Shown: positions 17,942 through 26,248 of the stretch, piece by piece
How positions within the stretch are numbered: the stretch's first letter is position 1
Layout: each line of letters begins with the position of its first letter
Source: Terriglobus albidus
Lineage (GTDB): Bacteria > Acidobacteriota > Terriglobia > Terriglobales > Acidobacteriaceae
Length of the DNA: 64,000 nt
Assembly: GCF_025685425.1 (NCBI RefSeq)
Contig: NZ_JAGTAS010000027.1
Coordinates: 1 to 64,000, forward strand
Direction: 5' to 3'
Position numbers and translations under genes: made by a program
The notes under the pieces: model-generated
Seen by the model: only the letters and a program-made list of their open reading frames with translations
The model's database searches: none
Told to the model about the DNA's origin: nothing

Positions 17942-19309
17942 CTACGCCACAACAACGGTCTTCCGATTCATAAACTCGTGCATACCTACGGCTGAAAGCT
18001 CACGGCCGAAGCCGGACTGTTTCACACCGCCGAACGGCAGGCGCGGATCGCTGGCGACCATGGCGTTGATAAAGACGGAGCCGGCCTGCAGATCAGCGAC
18101 AAAGCGCTGCTGCTCGACCGGGTCGTGCGTCCAGGCGGAGGCGCCCAGGCCGAAGGGTGTATCGTTGGCAACCTCAATCGCTTCGTCCACCGAGTGCACA
18201 CGGAAGAGCAGCGCCACCGGACCGAAGATCTCTTCTCGATAAACCGGCGCTGTACGCGACAGCCCGGCAATCACGGTTGGCTCGAAGTAGTTGCCCTGGT
18301 CCACCAGCATGCGCTCGCCGCCGGTAATGAGCAGAGCGCCCGCATCGATACAGGCCTTCACCTGGGCCTCCAGTTCTTCGAGACCCTTCAAGGTCGCGAG
18401 CGGGCCGACGTCGGTCTCATCGAGGAGAGGATCACCTACCTTCAGGTTATCCATACCGACGGAGAAACGCTCCTGGAACTCGTTGTAGATGCTCTCGTGA
18501 ACAATGAAGCGTTTGGCCGCAATACACGACTGGCCGTTGTTGATGGTGCGTGCCTTGATGGCGTTATCGATCGCAACGTTCAGGTCGGCCGAGGGCATTA
18601 CGATGAATGGATCGGAACCACCGAGCTCCAGAACTGCTTTCTTGATCAGCTTGCCTGCCTGTGCGGCTACGGCGGAACCTGCGGGATTGCTGCCGGTCAG
18701 CGTGATGGCGGCGACGCGCGGATCTTCTATGACCTTGGCTACATCAGAGGACTCGATGAGAAGCGCCTGGAAGACACCACGCGGGAAGCCGGCGCGGCGG
18801 GTGAGCGCCTCAATGGTGAGCGCACACTGGGGCACATTCGAGGCGTGTTTCAGAAGTCCGGCGTTTCCTGCCATCAGTGCCGGAGCCAGGAAGCGGAAGA
18901 CCTGCCATAGCGGAAAGTTCCAGGGCATGACGGCGAGAATGACGCCAAGCGGATCGAAGCGGACGTAGCTGCTGGAGGCCTCGGTTGGAACAACTTCGGA
19001 GGTAAGAAATTTGGCCGCATTCTCCGCATAGAAACGGCAGGCGGTGGCACACTTCTGTGCTTCGGCACGGGCGGCACGGATGGGCTTGCCCATCTCCAGC
19101 GTCATCAGGCGTGCGAGCTCTTCCGTCTCATCTTCGATCAGAGAGGCGAGCTTGCGCATACACAGCGCGCGATGCTCCAGCGGCACCTCCTGGTACGCCT
19201 TCCAGGCGGAGGCGGCGAGGGCCAGCTTGGCTTCCAGTTGTTCCTGGGTCAGGGCATCGAAGTGCCGTAGCGTTTTTCCTGTCGAGGGATTGATGGAGAG
19301 AATCGGCAT
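17942..19309 (-). CDS. NAD(P)-dependent aldehyde dehydrogenase, succinate-semialdehyde dehydrogenase-like
   Basis: A 455-residue aldehyde dehydrogenase that oxidises an aldehyde to its acid. Typical family features: the cofactor region MPWNFPLWQ, the general-base glutamate in LELGGSDPF, the catalytic cysteine in NNGQSCIAAKRF, and EEIFGPVALLFRV. The overall pattern fits succinate-semialdehyde dehydrogenases, but substrate specificity is not fixed by these motifs. It is the last gene of the ureide operon, 14 bases after an M20 hydrolase, so it may act on an aldehyde from that pathway or simply be co-regulated (inference). Confidence 0.85.
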   Translation of the reverse strand: MPILSINPSTGKTLRHFDALTQEQLEAKLALAASAWKAYQEVPLEHRALCMRKLASLIEDETEELARLMTLEMGKPIRAARAEAQKCATACRFYAENAAKFLTSEVVPTEASSSYVRFDPLGVILAVMPWNFPLWQVFRFLAPALMAGNAGLLKHASNVPQCALTIEALTRRAGFPRGVFQALLIESSDVAKVIEDPRVAAITLTGSNPAGSAVAAQAGKLIKKAVLELGGSDPFIVMPSADLNVAIDNAIKARTINNGQSCIAAKRFIVHESIYNEFQERFSVGMDNLKVGDPLLDETDVGPLATLKGLEELEAQVKACIDAGALLITGGERMLVDQGNYFEPTVIAGLSRTAPVYREEIFGPVALLFRVHSVDEAIEVANDTPFGLGASAWTHDPVEQQRFVADLQAGSVFINAMVASDPRLPFGGVKQSGFGRELSAVGMHEFMNRKTVVVA

Positions 19310-19323
19310 GCGCGTCTGTGTTC

Positions 19324-20577
19324 CTATTGTGCCGCAAGCCGTGCCATAGCGGCTGCCAGGACGCTGACACCGGCGCCGATCGCCTCCGGGGAGGCGTATT
19401 CGTCCGGGCGATGCGAGACGCCGTTGCGGCAGGGAATGAAGATCATCGCGATGGGCGAGATGCGCGCCATGAAGAGCGAGTCGTGGTAGGCGCGGCTCAC
19501 CATCTTCTTGTACGGAATCTTGGCATCGCGACAGACCTCTTCGAGCGTGGCTACGATCATGGCATCGCTGGTTGCCGGCGGGTCGGCGTTAACCAGCTCT
19601 TCGCGGATGGTGACACCACGTTTCGCCTGGATGGCGGCAACATCGCGGCGGACGGCTTCGATGACAGACTCGCGGCGCACCGGATCGATGTCGCGCAGAT
19701 CGAGTTCCAGCGTGACACGGCTGGGTACGGAGTTCACCGCGCCGGGGTGAATCTGCGCTGTGCCCACGGTGCCGACGGTATCGATTGCGCCGGTGGCCAG
19801 GGTATTGCGCTCGACCGAGAGGATCAGTTCGGCAGCGGCGCAGAGCGCGTCCTTACGGTCAGGCATCAGCAGAGCTCCGGCATGGCCGCCGAAGCCTTCC
19901 AGGTGAAACTTATAGCTCGCAGGCGCAGCAATGGCGGTGACGATGCCGATGGGCAGGCCCTCTCGCTCGAGCAGCGGGCCTTGTTCGATATGTAGCTCCA
20001 GCCAGTGGCTGTAGTAGCCGGCGGGCAGCTTCACGGTATCGAGACCGCCGGAGAATCCGGCAGCCGTGCGAACCTCCGCCAGCGTCCGCTCATGTTTGTC
20101 GATGAAGGCATCGGCCTTCTCTGGTGCCAGAGTGCCTGAGAGCAGACGAGAGCCAAGGCAGCCGATGCCGAAACGTGTCGGCTCCTCGGAGGTAAACATC
20201 AGCAGCTCGATGGAGCGTTTGGGCTGGAAGCCCGTCTCCTTCAGTGCGCGGATCGCTTCCAAACCGCCGAGCACGCCGACCGTGCCGTCATACATGCCGG
20301 CATGAGGAATCGCGTCCGTATGCGAGCCGGTACCGATGGGAGCGAGTGACGGGTCAGAGCCTTCCCAGCGGAAGAAGAGATTGCCGACCGCGTCGCGACG
20401 AAGGCTAAGGCCGGCCTTCTCAGCCAGTGTCTCCAAGAAGGTGCGCGCTTCCAGATCGGTGCTGGTAAAGACGACGCGCGTGACTGCAGTGCCATCGTCG
20501 GAAGGTGGAGCATCGGAGAAGCTGGCGAGATCTTCCAGCTCCGACGAGAGACGGTCGAGGTTAACGGCGATCTTCAT
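19324..20577 (-). CDS. M20-family ureide amidohydrolase (candidate ureidoglycolate amidohydrolase)
   Basis: A 417-residue metallohydrolase of the allantoate amidohydrolase/N-carbamoyl-amino-acid hydrolase group. Metal ligands appear in GSHTDAIPHAG, DGTVGVLG and TSEEPTRFG, with the dimerisation region LHIEQGPLLE and a late His in SRAYHDSLFMA. It is the second of two distinct M20 paralogues in the operon. The first (21301-22500) is the better allantoate amidohydrolase candidate, so this one could release glyoxylate from ureidoglycolate, completing the pathway; the assignment could be the reverse. The ATG overlaps the preceding stop as ATGA, which fixes the start and implies translational coupling. 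Confidence 0.7.
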   Translation of the reverse strand: MKIAVNLDRLSSELEDLASFSDAPPSDDGTAVTRVVFTSTDLEARTFLETLAEKAGLSLRRDAVGNLFFRWEGSDPSLAPIGTGSHTDAIPHAGMYDGTVGVLGGLEAIRALKETGFQPKRSIELLMFTSEEPTRFGIGCLGSRLLSGTLAPEKADAFIDKHERTLAEVRTAAGFSGGLDTVKLPAGYYSHWLELHIEQGPLLEREGLPIGIVTAIAAPASYKFHLEGFGGHAGALLMPDRKDALCAAAELILSVERNTLATGAIDTVGTVGTAQIHPGAVNSVPSRVTLELDLRDIDPVRRESVIEAVRRDVAAIQAKRGVTIREELVNADPPATSDAMIVATLEEVCRDAKIPYKKMVSRAYHDSLFMARISPIAMIFIPCRNGVSHRPDEYASPEAIGAGVSVLAAAMARLAAQ

Positions 20578-21308
20578 GCGAGCGGGTGCCGGTTCCAGTC
20601 TTTGTAGATGAGGTATTTCGCTGGTTCTTTGCCAAGCGCTCCGAACCACTGCGGGCAGTACGGAGCCATATAGATGAAGTCGCCCGCAGTCACCGGATAC
20701 CACTGATCGGCAAGTTTATAGATGCCTCCGCCGGTCAGCATCAGCAGGCCGTGTTCCATGACATGAATCTCAGTCTGCGAAAGCGCCGCGCCCGGCTTGT
20801 AGCTCATGGTATTGACGGCGAAGTCGAAGGCCGTATCGCTGGGCAGCAGCGGCCGCACCTGCAGATCTTCATCGCCGTTCAGCGCAGCGGAGGCAACTTT
20901 GGTCTCATCGCCGATCAGAAGCGCGGGTGCTTCCACACCGTCGAGTACCTGATACTTCTTCTCGATGACGGCGAGCCTTGCCGGCTGTGCGCTGGTAATG
21001 CTGTGTTCCAGATCTTCGGGAATGTAGGCGTATCCGTTCGCATTCAGTGTGTACCGTTGGCCTTCGGCTGTCAGAGAGATGCTGCCTCCGAGGACGTACA
21101 GAAAGCGTTGTGCGGCTGCGTGACCAAGTACGCCGTTGGCGGCCAGCTCCGCTGTGTACTGGGTAAACCCGGCGCCTGCTGCCGGTGAGACGTGCACGAT
21201 GGCGACCGCATTGCGCATTCCCGGAAAGGGGGAGCGGATGAAGGTGTCCGGCGTGAGCAGGAAGTGGTCGCCGGCGGTGCGGCTGCGGGAGTGTCCCAGG
21301 TTAAACAT
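20574..21308 (-). CDS. allE: (S)-ureidoglycine aminohydrolase
   Basis: A bicupin enzyme of 244 residues that releases ammonia from ureidoglycine to give (S)-ureidoglycolate, usually manganese-dependent. The C-terminal cupin holds the metal-site pattern EIHVMEHGLLMLTG followed by AGDFIYMAPYCPQWFGA; the N-terminal cupin has RFLYVLGGSISL and ends at PEDLEH. ATG at 21308 is preferred to the upstream TTG; it overlaps the end of the preceding M20 gene by eight bases. Its own stop overlaps the next M20 gene by four. The tight overlap with both amidohydrolases agrees with consecutive pathway steps. Confidence 0.9.
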   Translation of the reverse strand: MFNLGHSRSRTAGDHFLLTPDTFIRSPFPGMRNAVAIVHVSPAAGAGFTQYTAELAANGVLGHAAAQRFLYVLGGSISLTAEGQRYTLNANGYAYIPEDLEHSITSAQPARLAVIEKKYQVLDGVEAPALLIGDETKVASAALNGDEDLQVRPLLPSDTAFDFAVNTMSYKPGAALSQTEIHVMEHGLLMLTGGGIYKLADQWYPVTAGDFIYMAPYCPQWFGALGKEPAKYLIYKDWNRHPLA

Positions 21309-22500
21309 CAGCGATGCGCTCCAGAAACCGGAGTCCGGTTTCAAAGGCTAACTGTACATCGTCCGGGCGCACGGTTTCATCAGGATGGTGGGAAAGACCG
21401 TTTGGTGTCCGTAAAAAAAGCATAGCTGCCGGCAGGTGGGGAGCGACGATCATGGCATCGTGCCCGGCTCCGCTGGTCATGAAAAGCGGATGGCATGGCG
21501 CGGCCGCTTCGGTGAGCAGGGTGGTCAGCTTCGCGTCCATGGGAACAGCCGGCTGATCGAGGTTTGCCGCGAAGGAGACGACGATGCCGCGTGCCTGGGC
21601 GATGGCGTGGGCGGTTTTCAGCAGATTCTCCACACTGTCATGGCGTATGGCATCGTTTGCATGGCGTACATCGAGCGAGAGCACTGCCTCGCCGGGAATG
21701 ACGTTGCCCACACCCGGATGCGGCGAGAGCTGACCGACGGTTGCCACCAGGCCCGGAGTTCCGCGGGCCAGCTTCTCGGCGGCAAGGACAAATTCGGCAG
21801 CGGCCGCCAAGGCATCGTGACGCAGATGCATCGGCGTTGTGCCCGCATGGTTGGCTTTGCCGGTAAAGACAAGCTGAAGCCGCGACTGGCCGATGATGGC
21901 CGTAACAATCCCAAGCGAGTGGTCCTCGTGTTCGAGAACAGGACCCTGCTCAATATGAAATTCCAGATAGCCGAAGTGCCCGCTGTGTAATCGCGCCTTG
22001 CTGCGCTCGTCTGGGTTCAGGCCATAGGCGGTAATGGCCTGGCGCACGGATGTGCCCTTGCCATCGATGCGCTTCAGCAGATCGTCCGTGAGTTCGCCAG
22101 CCAGCGCCCTGCTGCCGATAAAAGGGAAACCGAAGCGAACGCCTTCCTCTTCACTGAAGGCAATGAGCTCTAGGTGAAAGGGTAACGGCGGAGCCTCTTC
22201 CAACAGCGCAAGGCCAAGCACGATACCGAGCGGACCATCGAAGGCTCCGGCATTGGGAACGGTATCGAGATGCGATGCAAGGATGAAGGTGCGTTCGGTT
22301 TCGATGGCGGCAGCACGCACAATACGCAGATTCCCCGCAGCGTCATAGCGTGTGGCGAAGCTTTTCGCCGCAGCCCAGGCCATCAACTGTTCATTCGCAC
22401 GCCGCATCGCCGGCGAAAGATACGTGCGCGTGGTCTCACCGGGAATATCGGTGATGGCGGCGAGTTCGCGGCAGCGGGAAAGGATGCGATCAGCGTTCAT
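21301..22500 (-). CDS. allC: Allantoate amidohydrolase (M20 family)
   Basis: A 399-residue metal-dependent amidohydrolase that hydrolyses allantoate to ureidoglycine, CO2 and ammonia. Motifs: ASHLDTVPNAGAFDG (metal ligands), FSEEEGVRFGFPF, LEFHIEQGPVLE, the dimer-interface region NHAGTTPM, and the late SGAGHDAMIVA. These are the classic features of the AllC/HyuC group. It lies upstream of and overlaps allE, as expected for successive steps. The alternative, a carbamoyl-amino-acid hydrolase, is less likely given the neighbours. The gap of 223 bases to the uricase gene contains a long inverted repeat. Confidence 0.85.
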   Translation of the reverse strand: MNADRILSRCRELAAITDIPGETTRTYLSPAMRRANEQLMAWAAAKSFATRYDAAGNLRIVRAAAIETERTFILASHLDTVPNAGAFDGPLGIVLGLALLEEAPPLPFHLELIAFSEEEGVRFGFPFIGSRALAGELTDDLLKRIDGKGTSVRQAITAYGLNPDERSKARLHSGHFGYLEFHIEQGPVLEHEDHSLGIVTAIIGQSRLQLVFTGKANHAGTTPMHLRHDALAAAAEFVLAAEKLARGTPGLVATVGQLSPHPGVGNVIPGEAVLSLDVRHANDAIRHDSVENLLKTAHAIAQARGIVVSFAANLDQPAVPMDAKLTTLLTEAAAPCHPLFMTSGAGHDAMIVAPHLPAAMLFLRTPNGLSHHPDETVRPDDVQLAFETGLRFLERIADV

Positions 22501-22503
22501 TGC

Positions 22504-22709
22504 AGTTGCTAGTTGCTGGTTCCTGGTTGCTAGTTGTTCGAGCCATCATTGAAGTCTAGAAGTCCGCTTTTCCCGGGTGCCCCACCCTCGGGGTCCCCGG
22601 CGAACTTTGTTCGCTGGGGTGAAGCCTCGCAACGCTGGGGTGGGAGGATAACCACCACAGTCGATCTGCCGACATCAACTAGCAACCCAGGAACCAGCAA
22701 CTAGCAACT
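22504..22709. repeat. Long inverted repeat (33/34-nt arms) inside the ureide operon
   Basis: The arms at 22504-22536 and 22676-22709 are exact reverse complements except for one extra C in the right arm. They are built from AGTTGCTAGTTGCTGGTTCC-type repeats. The interior holds a second hairpin family (GGGTGCCCCACC, GGGGTCCCCGGCGAAC, GTTCGCTGGGG). In the transcript this would fold between uricase and allC. Confidence 0.85.
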
Positions 22710-22712
22710 AGA

Positions 22713-22739
22713 GCTTGTTCGCGCTAAACGCGAACAAGC
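22713..22739 (-). promoter_or_regulatory. Stable hairpin overlapping the uricase stop codon
   Basis: An 11-bp perfect stem (GCTTGTTCGCG and its complement) with a 5-base loop. The uricase stop codon lies in the loop/stem junction. No T run follows, so it is not a standard terminator; it may stabilise or punctuate the mRNA. Confidence 0.6.
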
Positions 22740-23578
22740 GTAGCCTGTATCGTCCCATGGGGTTCGTCTGTCGGGACGAAGATTTCGTTATTGTTCTTCA
22801 CGCCGAAGCGATCGAGATCCACCAGCAGAGCGTGCTTATTGGGCATGGTGAGTGTGATCTCTCTGATCTCCGGCACCGCTTCCAGTACCGCTTCACCCAT
22901 GGCATAGAGCGTCTGCTGCACTGATTTCGAGTGATGGGCGGCAAAGGTGTGCAGCATGGTCTCGCGGGCGCGCTCGCGCAACTGGTTGAAATGCAGTGGA
23001 GCGGCGTGGGTGTACTTCCAGGTCGCCGTGCAGGCCGTGGCGAAGATGCGGTCGCTGGTTGGCTTCAGCGTCGTGAGCTCATCGACGATGTAATCTTCAA
23101 ATCCCGACTTTGCCGTCTTCATGATGACCAGGTTGCTAAGGCCGGAGGTGATCTGGAATCCACCAGGCTCATGACGGACGACGTGGGTGGTCTGTTGCTC
23201 ATCACTGCCGCGGATGAAGGCCGTGGGATGCAGGCTGCCATCAACCTTCATATGCTTCCACAGCGCGGAGTGAACCGTAACCTCAGCGGCAAGGACTTGC
23301 GGATTGCGCGAGAGCAGGAAGTCGATCAGCTCTTCGGCGAACTGCTCCATGGAGGTGGCGTTGGACCGATGCGCCATGTAGTAGACGGTGTTCTTCATCG
23401 TGTCCGTCGGCAGAATCTTCGAGTTGTCGCCTTCAACGTGTGCGCTGACGAAATCCCCCTGTAGCAGCACCTCCACCGTCCACTCATCGATGTGGTGATG
23501 CCCTTCATGCCGCGTGACCTTCAACAGGCGGACGCGGGATTTGCCATAACGGTTTTCAGCGAGCTTGACCATAGGCAT
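22724..23578 (-). CDS. uaZ: Urate oxidase (cofactor-free uricase)
   Basis: Uricase oxidises urate to 5-hydroxyisourate and hydrogen peroxide without cofactor. The 284-residue protein has the two T-fold halves and key residues: the YGKSRVR lysine segment, the Thr-Asp pair in ILPTDTMKNTVY, SGLSNLVIMKTAKSGF, AHHSKSVQQTLY and the late His in MPNKHALLVDL. Length is normal (about 290-310 in the family). It sits between the HIU hydrolase gene (gap 111 bases) and allC, exactly where the pathway predicts. No xanthine dehydrogenase genes are present here. Confidence 0.95.
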   Translation of the reverse strand: MPMVKLAENRYGKSRVRLLKVTRHEGHHHIDEWTVEVLLQGDFVSAHVEGDNSKILPTDTMKNTVYYMAHRSNATSMEQFAEELIDFLLSRNPQVLAAEVTVHSALWKHMKVDGSLHPTAFIRGSDEQQTTHVVRHEPGGFQITSGLSNLVIMKTAKSGFEDYIVDELTTLKPTSDRIFATACTATWKYTHAAPLHFNQLRERARETMLHTFAAHHSKSVQQTLYAMGEAVLEAVPEIREITLTMPNKHALLVDLDRFGVKNNNEIFVPTDEPHGTIQATLVRV

Positions 23579-23689
23579 CTAAGGTACAGCCTTACAGTCC
23601 GCTGCGGTAGGTAGTAAATAATCCTCCCGGTGATGACACGGTAGAGAAGCGATTTCTCCGCTTCTTTGGGAGCTAAGAAATGACAAAAA

Positions 23690-24028
23690 TTATGTGCCGC
23701 GGTAGGTGGTGAAGCCGTTCGCAGCCAGCAGCAGAGGAATGTGGTAGTGCTGCTCGCCGGGGCGAACTTCAAAGGTAATCTCGATCACGGGATAGAGCGT
23801 CTGCTGTCCGCGGGCGGCGAAGTACTCACCGGTAGAAAAGGTGACACGGTAGAGACCAGCGGTAAGCTGCGTCTCGGGCGGAAGCAGAGCGCGGACGCGG
23901 CCATCATTGTCGGTGCACGCGTCAGAGAGGGGCTTCCAGGTGTTGTTTTCAAAGCGAAGCAGGCTGACGGCAACGTGAATGGCCGGACGGCCTGCCGATG
24001 TATCGAGGATGTGGGTCGAGATAGACAT
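23690..24028 (-). CDS. uraH: 5-hydroxyisourate hydrolase (transthyretin-like)
   Basis: A protein of about 112 residues that hydrolyses 5-hydroxyisourate to OHCU. It shows the family start STHILDTSAGRPA, the YHIPLLLAANGF segment and the C-terminal YRGT close to the hallmark YRGS. ATG at 24028 gives the usual length; the frame also has an earlier start at 24061 that would overlap the upstream gene. It follows uraD by 14 bases, so both are in one transcript. Confidence 0.93.
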   Translation of the reverse strand: MSISTHILDTSAGRPAIHVAVSLLRFENNTWKPLSDACTDNDGRVRALLPPETQLTAGLYRVTFSTGEYFAARGQQTLYPVIEITFEVRPGEQHYHIPLLLAANGFTTYRGT

Positions 24029-24042
24029 GGTGATGGAACTCT

Positions 24043-24552
24043 TCAATTGCCTGCGAGCCATTTGCGCAGGCGAAGCTGGGTGATCTGGCGCTGTTGCTCG
24101 GAGGCTTCGTCGAACTCGGTCTCGTCGTCATTGTCAAGACGCTGACGCAGGATGTCGAGCATCTGCTGCTGCGTCTTGCCAGTGGCACAGACGATGAAGA
24201 TGCGGCCGAACTTCTCTTCGTACTGTTGATTGGCCTCGGCCAGTTCCTGCTTCAGGCGCTCATCGTCGGTAAGTGTCTGTTCCTGCGAAGACCACGCCAA
24301 GGACTTCTCTGTCGCCTCTCTGGCGGCGTGCCGCTGACCGATGCGTGGATGCGAGTCGAAGGCCTGCTGCCGGGCATTGGCATCGAGGTGATACCAGACA
24401 TGATCAGCGACCTCGAAGAGCGTCTGCTCATTCGGATACGGGCGGTGCGAGGCCATCTGTTCAGCCCATTCGTGTGAACCATTAGCGGGCAGAATTTCCG
24501 CCTTGGCCTGGTCTGCGGGCAGCGTGTTCCAGTGATCAAGAACAGGATTCAT
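24043..24552 (-). CDS. uraD: 2-oxo-4-hydroxy-4-carboxy-5-ureidoimidazoline (OHCU) decarboxylase
   Basis: Decarboxylates OHCU to (S)-allantoin. The 169-residue protein is of normal length and carries the catalytic-His segment FDSHPRIG and the FGRIFIVCATGKT motif near the C-terminal part. It is the first gene of the minus-strand operon uraD-uraH-uricase-allC-allE-M20-aldehyde dehydrogenase. The promoter should lie between 24553 and 24826, which is crowded with repeats. Confidence 0.93.
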   Translation of the reverse strand: MNPVLDHWNTLPADQAKAEILPANGSHEWAEQMASHRPYPNEQTLFEVADHVWYHLDANARQQAFDSHPRIGQRHAAREATEKSLAWSSQEQTLTDDERLKQELAEANQQYEEKFGRIFIVCATGKTQQQMLDILRQRLDNDDETEFDEASEQQRQITQLRLRKWLAGN

Positions 24553-24612
24553 TGGTGGAAGTCATTTTCGCAGAGATCGAGTGTGTGGGGCGGAAGATAT
24601 CGCTTCGATAAG

Positions 24613-24814
24613 AGTTAAAAGTTGAAAGTTAAAAGTTAAAGCGTTAACGCTGTGGTGGGAACTGGGTGCCCCATATCTCGGCGCAGCCGAGATGTGGGAG
24701 ATTCGAGCGGAGCTCGAATTGTTTTTGAGTCTGTCATCCTGAGCAACGCGAAGGACCCGCTTGTTGTTGCCCAGTAAGCTGAAAGCAGGTCCTTCGCTGC
24801 GCTCAGGATGACAG
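24613..24814. repeat. Repeat-rich gap: AGTTAAA tandem and a CATCCTGAGC palindrome
   Basis: 24613-24640 is a short tandem of AGTTAAAA/AGTTGAA units. 24667-24710 contains GGTGCCCCATATCTCGG with its partial inverse. 24732-24814 begins TGTCATCCTGAGCAACGCGA and ends with the inverted TCGCTGCGCTCAGGATGACA, a family seen also at 28841, 34278, 41201, 43513, 48644 and 50481. The rest of the gap between allB and uraD shows nothing else I recognise. Confidence 0.7.
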
Positions 24815-24826
24815 CAGAAAACCTGG

Positions 24827-26188
24827 CTATGCCGACAGATCCCGTCCCCGGGCCACAAACGAAAATTCGTTTGCCGCAAATACAGGCTCCCCACGCAGAT
24901 ACGTCGCAATCACTTCACCCTTCAACGTACGTCCCAGATAGGGTGAGATCGGATGGCGATAGTGCAGGCGGTGCTCGGTCACCGTCCAGATACTCTCCGG
25001 TGCAAAGACTGTAAAGTTTGCCGGCCGTCCCGCCGTCAACTCTCCATGCGTCGCGCTAAGTCCGCACAGCTTTGCAGGTTCGGTAGAAAACCACCGCGCC
25101 AGATCCTGCAGCCCAAAGCCGCGTTTGTGAGCTTCATTCCAGATGACAGGAAACGCCGTGGAGAGCGATGCGATGCCGCCCCATGCCTTATCGAACGGTC
25201 CGGCAGGCTTCATCTCCGGCGGACACGGCGAATGGTCGGTGGCGATCAGGTCGATGACACCGTCGCGCAACGCCTCCCATAGCCCCTCCTGGTTGGCCTT
25301 ACTGCGGATGGGCGGGGCGCACTTGTACTGGGTGGCTCCATCGGCAATCTCTTCCGCGCTGATGCAGAGATAATGCGGACAGGTCTCTACCGTGATGGGC
25401 AGACCTTCGGCCTTGGCTGCGGCAAGCATTGGCACTGCCTGTGCGGTGGCGAGATGAACAATGTGTAGCCGGAAGCGGAACTCGCGCACCAGCTCAATCA
25501 GTGCGCGGATGGCGGTGAGCTCTGCCTGATCCGGCCGTGACGCAAGATAGGTCGCATACTTCGACCAGTCGGCGTGCTCGGCATAGAGAGCCTTGCTCGC
25601 TTCCAGGATCGGACCTTCCAACTCAGCGTGCACGAGCAACGGCTTGCCCAGACGCGCGAGTGTCGGGGCAGCTCGGCGAAGCTGCGCCAGCGAGAGATGC
25701 GTCAGCCCCTCGCATCCGGGATAGATCAGGAAGCACTTGAAGCCTGCGGCGCCGGCATCAACCAGCGGCTCCAGGTCATCGAGGTTTGAGGTGGAGTCGT
25801 CCCCCGGGCCGACCAGGCCTCCCCAGGGAAGCCAGTCGATGTAGGCCAGCCCTTTTGCCGCGATGCGCTTCTGTTCCAGGGCCTCGACGGAGGTGGTTTC
25901 GGGCAGGCAGTTCAGCGGCATATCGACGATCGTGACAAAGCCGCCTGCGGCTGCGGCGCGTGTAGCCGTCTCAAAGCCTTCCCACTCGGTGCGCCCTGGC
26001 TGGTTGATATGCGTGTGCACATCGACCAGGCCGGGAAGTAGAGCGTGGTCGCCAAAGTCGACGACCTCAATCTCTGGCGGAACGGCGTCGTGAGCGACGA
26101 TCCGAGTGATGATGCCATCGTCCACAATCAACGTCGCCGGCTGCGGTTGAGGGAGCAGAACGCGGTTCGATCGGAAGGCCTGTGCCAT
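24827..26188 (-). CDS. allB: Allantoinase
   Basis: A 453-residue cyclic amidohydrolase that opens allantoin to allantoate with a binuclear metal site. Motifs: DVHTHIN (HxH), the carboxylated lysine in AGFKCFLIYPG, LLVHAE, LHIVHLATA and ATDHSPCPPEMK. The dihydroorotase/hydantoinase family is the alternative, but the neighbouring uricase, uraH, uraD and allC genes strongly favour allantoinase. It is transcribed away from guaD and is separated from uraD by about 270 bases of repeats, so it may be its own unit. Confidence 0.92.
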   Translation of the reverse strand: MAQAFRSNRVLLPQPQPATLIVDDGIITRIVAHDAVPPEIEVVDFGDHALLPGLVDVHTHINQPGRTEWEGFETATRAAAAGGFVTIVDMPLNCLPETTSVEALEQKRIAAKGLAYIDWLPWGGLVGPGDDSTSNLDDLEPLVDAGAAGFKCFLIYPGCEGLTHLSLAQLRRAAPTLARLGKPLLVHAELEGPILEASKALYAEHADWSKYATYLASRPDQAELTAIRALIELVREFRFRLHIVHLATAQAVPMLAAAKAEGLPITVETCPHYLCISAEEIADGATQYKCAPPIRSKANQEGLWEALRDGVIDLIATDHSPCPPEMKPAGPFDKAWGGIASLSTAFPVIWNEAHKRGFGLQDLARWFSTEPAKLCGLSATHGELTAGRPANFTVFAPESIWTVTEHRLHYRHPISPYLGRTLKGEVIATYLRGEPVFAANEFSFVARGRDLSA

Positions 26189-26248
26189 AATCAGATTATG
26201 CCGTGATTTTGCGCGTCAATCGTGCATTTTCAAGCATTTGTAAACGAC

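Noticed and set aside
19324-22500. Recent tandem duplication of M20 genes
   Set aside because: The two proteins differ throughout, including around the metal motifs, and are separated by allE; they look like old, specialised paralogues.
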